Shown here: positions 1 to 5,171 of the stretch, in pieces
How the letters are laid out: each line of letters begins with the position of its first letter
How positions within the stretch are numbered: the stretch's first letter is position 1
NCBI GenBank assembly: GCA_023391275.1
Contig: JAEWBE010000059.1
Coordinates: forward strand, 1-5,171
Direction of reading: 5' to 3'
DNA length: 5,171 bases
Source of the DNA: Bacillota bacterium
GTDB taxonomy: Bacteria; Bacillota; Clostridia; Oscillospirales; Acutalibacteraceae
Notes under the pieces: model-generated
Seen by the model: the letters and a program-made list of their open reading frames with translations, nothing else
Databases searched by the model: none
Told to the model about the DNA's origin: nothing
Made by a program: the position numbers and the translations under genes

Positions 1-1
1 C

Positions 2-910
2 ATTGACAAAATGCTTAGCAACGAAAAATATATGGGTGATGCCCTGATGCAGAAAACCTATACAGTGGATTTTCTGACGAAGAAAAAGGTGATAAATTAA
101 AGTATCGAACCGCAGTACTACATAGAGGACAACCATGAAGCGATTATCCCAAAGGAGTTGTACCAGCGAGTACAAGAGGAAAAGGCGCGCAGAGGTGCAA
201 TCTACCGACCTGCATCTAAAAAAGTGGATGCACCGTCTATCAAAGGTAAGTACAGCGCTAAATATGTGCTGTCCGACATCATGGAATGCGCAGAATGCGG
301 TCAGCCCTACCGCAGGCAGGTATGGTCCAAGTACGGCATAAAAAAAGCCGTGTGGCGCTGTGACAACCGCCTCAAGCACGGTTCCAAGAGGTGCAAACAT
401 TCCCCCACCCTGAAAGAAGACAGCCTCCATGAAGCCATTATGACCGCAATTAATAACGTGGTTGAGGATCAAGGAGAGTTTGTGCAGGCATTCCGAGAAA
501 ATGTAATCCGCATCATTGGAAGCTACTCCGCACAGGCAGAGCCTACAGAGTACGATGAGCAAATCGAACAGCTTCAGCAGGAAATGATGAAACTCATTGA
601 GGACAGCGCTAAAGCCGAGTGTGCAGATGATACCTTCGATAAAGAATACCGTATCATCGCAGATGAAATCAAGGAGCTAAGGAAGAAAAAAGCAAAGGTG
701 CTTCAAGAACGACACTTGGCGGAATCCTATGAACAGCGTCTGCAAGAGATGAGTAGCTACACGAAAAAAATCAACTACTTAAAACGAGAGTTCGACGATG
801 ACCTTGTTCGCAGACTGCTTCAAACAATCCGGGTTATCAGTGAGAGCAAAATAGAAATTCAATTTCAATCGGGCATCGTTATGCGGCAGGATGTCCTGTG
901 TGATGATTAA
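2..910 (+). pseudogene. Large serine recombinase, C-terminal part, broken by an in-frame stop
   Basis: The frame reads through the window start to a TAA at 98-100, then continues in the same frame to the TAA at 908-910. The 32 residues before the stop (with the motif LSNEKYMGDALMQKTY) and the residues after it (QYYIEDNHEAIIPKELYQRV) are adjoining parts of the Recombinase domain of large serine integrases and transposases. The stop therefore splits one gene. Next comes a zinc beta-ribbon with cysteine codons at 287, 296, 359 and 392 (CX2C and CX10C), then a long charged helical region (about 540-780) of the coiled-coil type. The end (about 780-907) matches the usual C-terminus of the family. 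The N-terminal catalytic serine domain lies outside the window. Such enzymes insert and excise integrative elements. The TTG at 158 directly abuts AAAGGAG with no spacer and falls inside the domain, so a restart there is unlikely. The family call is secure. The pseudogene call depends on the TAA being real and not a sequencing error. Confidence 0.85.
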
Positions 911-915
911 ATGAC

Positions 916-946
916 GGCAGGAGCCGAAAGACCAGCGGTTCCTGCC
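916..946 (+). other. Strong hairpin just after the recombinase
   Basis: The arms GGCAGGAGCCG (916-926) and CGGTTCCTGCC (936-946) pair over 11 bp with one G-T wobble and leave a 9-base loop. It begins 5 bases after the recombinase stop. No T-run follows, so it is not a canonical intrinsic terminator. It may protect the mRNA 3' end or act together with the terminator at 971. As an imperfect palindrome it could also be a recombination-related site, but nothing here shows that. Confidence 0.6.
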
Positions 947-970
947 AGTATATAAAGTGCTGGTAAGAAT

Positions 971-1004
971 AAAATCCTCAGACTGTGGGCTGAGGGTTTT
1001 ATTG
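971..1004 (+). terminator. Intrinsic terminator between recombinase and hipBA-like operon
   Basis: AAAATCCTCAG (971-981) pairs with CTGAGGGTTTT (990-1000) with one wobble around an 8-base loop, and the right arm runs into TTTTATTGTT. The left arm is A-rich, so the minus-strand transcript also ends in a T-run and the hairpin may work in both directions. It separates the recombinase transcript from the promoter at 1029. Confidence 0.85.
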
Positions 1005-1028
1005 TTGGCAGTGCTGTTCTATCATACC

Positions 1029-1057
1029 TTGACATCATATCGGAACACCGATATAAT
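1029..1057 (+). promoter_or_regulatory. Consensus sigma-A promoter of the hipBA-like operon
   Basis: TTGACA (1029-1034) and TATAAT (1052-1057) are both perfect consensus hexamers separated by the ideal 17 bases. Transcription would be expected to start at about 1062-1065, only a few bases before the first gene. A promoter this strong is usually repressed, and a palindrome fills its spacer (see the operator entry). Confidence 0.9.
1037..1054. promoter_or_regulatory. Probable autoregulatory operator inside the promoter
   Basis: ATATCGG (1037-1043) and CCGATAT (1048-1054) form a perfect 7-bp inverted repeat around AACA. It fills most of the spacer and covers the first three bases of the -10 box, so a bound dimer would block RNA polymerase. 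The likely ligand is the helix-turn-helix protein encoded directly downstream, as in hipBA operons where HipB binds TATCC-N8-GGATA palindromes at its own promoter. Binding itself is inferred. Confidence 0.75.
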
Positions 1058-1063
1058 GGGAAC

Positions 1064-1069
1064 AGGTGA
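1064..1069 (+). promoter_or_regulatory. Ribosome binding site at the extreme 5' end of the mRNA
   Basis: AGGTGA lies 5 bases before the ATG at 1075 and is the only Shine-Dalgarno-like sequence there. It supports 1075 as the start over GTG 1066 or ATG 1069. Because the -10 box ends at 1057, this site would sit at or within a few bases of the transcript 5' end. Confidence 0.5.
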
Positions 1070-1074
1070 TGAAA

Positions 1075-1533
1075 ATGACAATACAACAGCTTATGCAGGA
1101 CATGAATATGTCCCGCTATCGTTTATCAAAAATCAGCGGGATTCCATGGGCAACTCTCGCAGATATATATTCGGGAAAAACACATCTCGACCGATGCGGA
1201 GCCGGAACACTTTCCAAGTTATCCAAGGCCCTTGGTCTTTCCATTGAGGAACTTCTGGAACTGGAATCTGAACCTACAGAAACTGCACCGGATGGTAAGC
1301 CCAATAATAAGACATATTTGGAAACCGGATTATCCAGCAGCATTCAAAAGGCAATCAAGGATTACCTGCAAGGTGAAAAAGAACAGGTTCTGCATCTTGA
1401 TTGTCTGTCGGATGAATTATATGGAGCCATTAATGCGGACCTTTGGTCAGGTATAATTACAGAGGAACAGGCTGGCTATCTGCGTGAAAAATATCTTGGA
1501 CTAGTTGGAAAGGAGGATGGAATAAATGATTGA
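1075..1533 (+). CDS. HipB-like helix-turn-helix regulator, probable antitoxin with an extra C-terminal domain
   Basis: This 152-residue protein probably represses its own operon and counteracts the kinase encoded next. Residues 1-61 are an Xre/HipB-type helix-turn-helix: TIQQLMQDMN forms helix 1, SRYRLSKISG and PWATLADIYSGK form the two DNA-contact helices, and AGTLSKLSKALGLSIEELL closes the fold. A polar linker (about 62-79) follows. A second domain (about 80-143) contains ETGLSSSIQKAIKDY, a cysteine- and acid-rich stretch around DCLSDELY, and ITEEQAGYLREKYLG. I recognise this tail as recurring in clostridial proteins but know no assigned function. Classical HipB is about 88 residues, so the tail is additional. 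ATG 1075 is chosen for the AGGTGA in front of it; ATG 1069 (154 residues) and GTG 1066 (155 residues) are possible. The last 8 bases overlap the kinase start, which implies translational coupling. The DNA-binding role is secure; the antitoxin role is inferred from context. Confidence 0.85.
   Translation: MTIQQLMQDMNMSRYRLSKISGIPWATLADIYSGKTHLDRCGAGTLSKLSKALGLSIEELLELESEPTETAPDGKPNNKTYLETGLSSSIQKAIKDYLQGEKEQVLHLDCLSDELYGAINADLWSGIITEEQAGYLREKYLGLVGKEDGIND
1509..1516 (+). promoter_or_regulatory. Strong ribosome binding site of the kinase gene
   Basis: AAAGGAGG lies 9 bases before the ATG at 1526 and is nearly a full match to the 16S anti-Shine-Dalgarno sequence. It lies inside the end of the upstream reading frame and is clearly stronger than the site in front of the helix-turn-helix gene. 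Confidence 0.85.
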
Positions 1534-2464
1534 TTTTACATCATGTGAAGTGAATAAATTCAGAGCCTACGGCGGGGCAAACGGGAACAAAATTAATATA
1601 CTCTATGAAGACAGTAGTTATATGCTAAAATTTCCTCCGGCGCCCAGCCGCAATAAGGTGATGAGCTATACCAATGGATGCATTAGCGAATATATCGCTT
1701 GCCATATCTTTGCTTCTCTTGGGTTTAATACACAGGAAACCTTGTTGGGAAACTATACCGATTCGCGAGGAAAAGAAAAGATCGTAGTGGCTTGCAAGGA
1801 TTTCACCGAAGGCGGTAAAAGGCTTCTTGAGTTTGCTCACTTAAAAAATACCTGTATCAACAGCGAACAAAACGGATATGGAAAAGAGCTGTCTTCTATT
1901 CTCCAGGCAATTGACGCACAGACACTTCTGCCCCCGGATCAGCTTCGGGATTACATTTGGGATATGTTTATTGCGGATGCACTGCTTGGCAATTTCGACA
2001 GGCATAATGGAAATTGGGGTATTCTTGTTAATGAGCAGTCTAAGGTGGTAGAAATTGCTCCTGTTTATGACTGTGGCTCCTGCCTCTATCCACAGTTGGC
2101 TGCCAATGATATGGAAGCTGTTCTGAGTAGTGAAGATGAGATTAACAAGCGTGTCTATACTTTTCCAGCTTCATCTATAGAGGAAAACGGAAAGAAAATA
2201 TCCTACTTTGATTTCATATCTTCTCTGAAAAATGCGGATTGTAGAGAAGCATTGAAAAGAATTTCTGCACGGATAGATATAGATCAAATTAGGGGACTTA
2301 TTGAGGAAACACCAACTCTTCTTCCAGTGCAAAAGGAATTTTATATGGTGATGATCTCAGAACGAAAGACAAAGATCCTGGATTATAGCATGGAGCAGAT
2401 CATGAAATTTGAGAGACAGGAATCCGAGCAAGATGAAGACCTAGGACAACAGTTTTCAGTGTAA
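1526..2464 (+). CDS. HipA/CtkA-like serine-threonine kinase, probable toxin
   Basis: This 312-residue protein has the HipA C-terminal kinase fold. Near the N-terminus YGGANGNK (15-22) matches the glycine-rich loop, and Lys35 in YMLKFP is the expected ATP-binding lysine. The catalytic loop is GNFDRHNGNWG with Asp158 as likely base and Asn163 as a metal ligand, and PVYDCGS supplies the metal-binding Asp182. HipA-family toxins phosphorylate a cytosolic protein; E. coli HipA hits glutamyl-tRNA synthetase and causes growth arrest. The target here is unknown. HipA is about 440 residues. This protein lacks its N-terminal subdomain and is closer in size to HipT and to Helicobacter CtkA. The glycine-rich loop has no serine, whereas HipA and HipT carry regulatory autophosphorylated serines there. 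Translation is probably coupled to the upstream antitoxin gene through the 8-bp overlap ATGATTGA, with a strong AAAGGAGG. All catalytic residues appear present, so it is probably active. Kinase family is confident; toxin function is inferred. Confidence 0.88.
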   Translation: MIDFTSCEVNKFRAYGGANGNKINILYEDSSYMLKFPPAPSRNKVMSYTNGCISEYIACHIFASLGFNTQETLLGNYTDSRGKEKIVVACKDFTEGGKRLLEFAHLKNTCINSEQNGYGKELSSILQAIDAQTLLPPDQLRDYIWDMFIADALLGNFDRHNGNWGILVNEQSKVVEIAPVYDCGSCLYPQLAANDMEAVLSSEDEINKRVYTFPASSIEENGKKISYFDFISSLKNADCREALKRISARIDIDQIRGLIEETPTLLPVQKEFYMVMISERKTKILDYSMEQIMKFERQESEQDEDLGQQFSV

Positions 2465-2682
2465 GTGAAATGGTTTATAAAGCCAAAATGCAATTGTATA
2501 TGACAAATTTAAGGTTAGGATTCGTTGAGTAGTGAAGGAATAAACTTAAGAAGATATTCAATGAACATGGTGTGTACAAAAATCTTGAATAATGGCTTGA
2601 ACTAGTGCAATTAAATACAAAGGCCATATTGGATAATGACAAGTGACAGGGTAGCTCTACACCATATGTTGGAGGGGAAAAC
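2465..2682. other. Non-coding gap between kinase and hsdR
   Basis: These 218 AT-rich bases contain no open frame with a credible start and ribosome binding site. I see no T-tailed hairpin to end the hipBA-like transcript and no good -35/-10 pair for hsdR. The best -10-like hexamer is GATAAT at 2632-2637, with no proper -35 upstream. Either hsdR has a weak promoter here or it is partly read through from the hipBA-like promoter. Confidence 0.5.
2671..2677 (+). promoter_or_regulatory. Ribosome binding site of hsdR
   Basis: GGAGGGG ends 5 bases before ATG 2683. An in-frame TGA at 2644-2646 and the lack of another start codon between them fix 2683 as the hsdR start. Confidence 0.85.
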
Positions 2683-5171
2683 ATGACACCGGAGAATCAA
2701 ATAGAAAAGACATTCATTGACATTTTAACTATGAGAGAAAATCAGTGGACGTATCGTGGTGATATAAAAACGGAAGCTGCTCTTTGGAATAATCTGCGCG
2801 GACATATCAACAGGATTAATCTTGCGGCATTAGAAGGTATGTTGCTTACTGACACCGAGTTTGAGCAAATAAAAAATGAGTTTATGCGATTAACTCAAAC
2901 ACCCTTTTTAGCTGCAGTATGGTTAAGAGGGGAAAATGGTGTTGCTCAAATCCCTATTGAACGAGAAGATATTTCCAAAGGCAAGATTACGCTTACGCTT
3001 TTTAGTAATAAGGATATTGCCGGAGGTATATCCAGTTATGAGGTCGTAAGCCAAATTGTGCCGGTAACGGAAGGCAGAGCAACGCGTGGAGACGTTACAC
3101 TACTTATAAACGGATTGCCCATAATACATATAGAATTAAAAAATGAGGTTGCCAAAGACGGATACTGGCAGGCGTTCAAACAGATTGAACGTTATGCGCA
3201 GTCAGGTTTTTTTAATGGCTTGTTTGCTACCGTGCAGATTTTTATAATCAGTAATAAAGTTTCCACAAGATACTTTGCCCGTCCAAGTACAAACAACAAA
3301 TTTGACTCTGCCAAAAAATTCTTATTTAACTGGCGGGAGCAGGATAATACTCCAGTAGAGGATTTATACGACTTTACGCGTAAGGTCCTCAGCATACCGA
3401 TGGCTCATGAGCTTATTAGCCGATTTACTATTTTAGTAGATGATAAAAAGAGTCAAAAGTTTATGATGGTGCTGCGTCCATATCAGATACATGCAATAAA
3501 GAAAATTATGCAACAGGCCTATAGTCATAAAGGTGGTTTTGTCTGGCATGCCACCGGTTCAGGAAAAACCATAACCAGTTTTGTTGCTACCAAGTTGCTT
3601 GCTCAATCAGCAGTTTCTGTTTCTCGGACGGTGATGATTGTTGACCGTAGAGATTTAGACAGCCAGACCAAAGATGAGTTTTCGAAATTTGCTTCTGAAT
3701 ACAATACTGGGCTTTCCACGGGAGATGCCAAAGATAACACGCTTATTGTAGGTATCAATAATCGCCGTGAACTGGTGGATAATTTTTTGAGTAAAAAGAA
3801 CAGCAATACCATTATTGTTACAACAATCCAGAAGTTGAGTCACGCAATACGTGATTGTGCGGAAGCAGAGATAAACAAGTTTGAAAAACTTAAGGGTGAG
3901 CACATTGTGTTTATTGTAGATGAGTGTCATCGCGCGGTTTCTGATAAGGAAATGAAAGCAATCAAGAAGTTTTTTCCAAAATCCAACTGGATAGGCCTCA
4001 CTGGTACCCCGATTTTTGAGGAGAATAAAAAACAAGAAAATGGCACTTATGCTCGCACTACATTCGATCAATATGGTGAACTTCTTCATGCCTATACTAC
4101 TAAAAACGCAATGGACGATAAATCTGTGTTGGATTTTCAGGTAGAGTATCATTCACTTATGAGTGAGGAGGAAGAAACCCGGTTGTATCTAAGTAAACTC
4201 AGCAAAAAATATCCGGACGAAAATCCACAGACAAAACTAGCCGCTACCACCGATGCTATAGATAAAGAGGCGCTTTTAGAGACCTCAGACTATGAGAATG
4301 ATATCTATATCGAAGCCATGCTAAAAAAAATATTCCGTCATCAGTCTATTTTGGAAAAATTCAGGGTCATAGATGGAATCCCAACGATGAGTGCTATTCT
4401 TACAACTCATTCCATAGCTCAGGCTAAACGGATATACCATAAACTGTTTGTACTTAAAAAAACAGGAGCACTTATCATGGGTAATCCTCTGGATGAGCGC
4501 AGACGACTGAATGATCCTGATTTCCCGCGTGTGGCAATTACCTATTCGGTTGCTGAAAACCAAGAAGGAATGATTGATGCAAACAATGAAATAATTGAAA
4601 TAATGGAACAGTACAATGCAATGTTTGGTACGAATTATACAGATATAGATTTATATAATCAAAATATTAATAAACGCCTTGCAAGAAAAGAAGCTCAATA
4701 TCAGAAAGATGGACAGTGGCTGGATTTTGTAATTGTTGTGGACAGACTCTTGACAGGATTTGACGCACCTACTATTCAAACACTTTATGTGGATAGAGAA
4801 TTGCGTTATCAAAAATTACTGCAAGCATTTTCACGCACAAATCGGACATATCCTGGCAAAAATATCGGAATGATCGTTACATTTCGCAAACCAAAAACAA
4901 TGGCGGCGAATGTCAGAGATGCGATAAAATTATTTTCAAACGAGGACAGGGACTGGGAAAATCTTGTGCCCAAGCAGTATGCGGAGGTTAAACAAAGCTT
5001 CAAGGTCGCTTACAAAAATTTTGTGGAAGCTCATAAAGAATTGACTAAAGACCCACAAAATATCAAAAAGCAACTCAGCGCCATTAAAACTTTTCAAACT
5101 TTGAGCAAGCTTGAAGAAGCCATAAAAAGCTATGAAGAATATGAGGATGAGTTTGATATGCTATGTAATAT
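2683..5171 (+). CDS. hsdR: Type I restriction endonuclease, HsdR (R) subunit, 3' end outside window
   Basis: The frame is open for 829 codons and leaves the window; the family is usually about 1000 residues, so roughly the last fifth is missing. HsdR is the motor and nuclease of the R2M2S complex: it pulls unmodified DNA using ATP and cuts it far from the recognition site. The N-terminal PD-(D/E)XK nuclease has Asp137 (RGD), Glu151 and Lys153 (ELK), followed by the QxxxY motif Gln167-Tyr171 (QIERY). The superfamily 2 helicase motor has Walker A HATGSGKT (289-296), DECH (413-416), TGTP (440-443), LLTGFDAP (689-696) and motif VI QAFSRTNR (714-721). A charged helical region begins after about 740. 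The motif wording and nuclease spacing resemble EcoR124I-type (IC) enzymes. No frameshift or missing catalytic residue is visible, so the subunit is probably functional. hsdM and hsdS are not upstream and would be expected downstream, beyond the edge. Confidence 0.95.
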   Translation, partial: MTPENQIEKTFIDILTMRENQWTYRGDIKTEAALWNNLRGHINRINLAALEGMLLTDTEFEQIKNEFMRLTQTPFLAAVWLRGENGVAQIPIEREDISKGKITLTLFSNKDIAGGISSYEVVSQIVPVTEGRATRGDVTLLINGLPIIHIELKNEVAKDGYWQAFKQIERYAQSGFFNGLFATVQIFIISNKVSTRYFARPSTNNKFDSAKKFLFNWREQDNTPVEDLYDFTRKVLSIPMAHELISRFTILVDDKKSQKFMMVLRPYQIHAIKKIMQQAYSHKGGFVWHATGSGKTITSFVATKLLAQSAVSVSRTVMIVDRRDLDSQTKDEFSKFASEYNTGLSTGDAKDNTLIVGINNRRELVDNFLSKKNSNTIIVTTIQKLSHAIRDCAEAEINKFEKLKGEHIVFIVDECHRAVSDKEMKAIKKFFPKSNWIGLTGTPIFEENKKQENGTYARTTFDQYGELLHAYTTKNAMDDKSVLDFQVEYHSLMSEEEETRLYLSKLSKKYPDENPQTKLAATTDAIDKEALLETSDYENDIYIEAMLKKIFRHQSILEKFRVIDGIPTMSAILTTHSIAQAKRIYHKLFVLKKTGALIMGNPLDERRRLNDPDFPRVAITYSVAENQEGMIDANNEIIEIMEQYNAMFGTNYTDIDLYNQNINKRLARKEAQYQKDGQWLDFVIVVDRLLTGFDAPTIQTLYVDRELRYQKLLQAFSRTNRTYPGKNIGMIVTFRKPKTMAANVRDAIKLFSNEDRDWENLVPKQYAEVKQSFKVAYKNFVEAHKELTKDPQNIKKQLSAIKTFQTLSKLEEAIKSYEEYEDEFDMLCN

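Noticed and set aside
158..910. The recombinase C-terminal part as a separate gene starting at TTG 158.
   Set aside because: AAAGGAG directly abuts the TTG with no spacer, and the start lies inside the Recombinase domain, so it is the downstream half of a broken gene.
957..1247. A 96-codon plus-strand open frame over the terminator, promoter and start of the HTH gene.
   Set aside because: It runs through a terminator and a consensus promoter and overlaps the HTH gene in another frame; the translation is not domain-like.
2470..2682. Frame 1 of the gap before hsdR reads like fragments of protein (for example KKIFNEHGVYKNLE and WLELVQLNTKAILDNDK), as if a decayed gene.
   Set aside because: There are four stops in about 70 codons, which is about what AT-rich random sequence gives, and I recognise no family. 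It could be a relic but cannot be supported.
2475..2684. A 69-codon minus-strand open frame across the kinase-hsdR gap.
   Set aside because: It has no recognisable domain and no good ribosome binding site, and it spans the hsdR ribosome binding site; most likely chance.
3655..4152. A 165-codon minus-strand open frame within hsdR.
   Set aside because: It lies opposite the helicase core of hsdR, which has clear motifs in the plus frame; the minus frame shows no domain.
1..5171. CRISPR array, tRNA, rRNA or insertion-sequence ends.
   Set aside because: I saw no regularly spaced repeats, cloverleaf-like segment or paired terminal inverted repeats on reading; no programmatic search was possible.

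Overview
The window looks like a piece of mobile or accessory DNA from a low-to-middle GC Firmicute, most likely a gut-type Clostridia (Lachnospiraceae-like). This rests on the style of the large serine recombinase, strong AGGAGG-type ribosome binding sites, a textbook sigma-A promoter and AT-leaning codon use. It is an inference; no rRNA or marker gene is present.

Layout, all on the + strand. (1) Positions 2-910 hold the C-terminal part of a large serine recombinase, cut by the left window edge and interrupted by an in-frame TAA at 98-100. (2) Positions 911-1028 are non-coding, with a strong hairpin (916-946) and an intrinsic terminator (971-1004). (3) Positions 1029-2463 form a two-gene operon. 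A consensus promoter with a perfect palindrome inside its spacer drives a HipB-like helix-turn-helix protein (1075-1533). That gene overlaps by 8 bp a HipA/CtkA-like kinase (1526-2464). (4) Positions 2465-2682 are a non-coding gap with no convincing promoter or terminator. (5) Positions 2683-5171 hold the start and first 829 codons of a type I restriction enzyme HsdR subunit, which runs off the right edge. Its hsdM and hsdS partners are not in the window.

Together this is a defence or stabilisation cargo region next to an integrase-type gene: a probable HipBA-type toxin-antitoxin module beside a type I restriction system. The least standard part is the HipBA-like pair. The kinase lacks the N-terminal HipA subdomain and has no serine in its glycine-rich loop. 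The antitoxin candidate carries an extra conserved-looking C-terminal domain of about 70 residues. The operator sits inside the promoter and the leader is extremely short. The recombinase appears to be inactivated, so the element may no longer be able to excise by itself.
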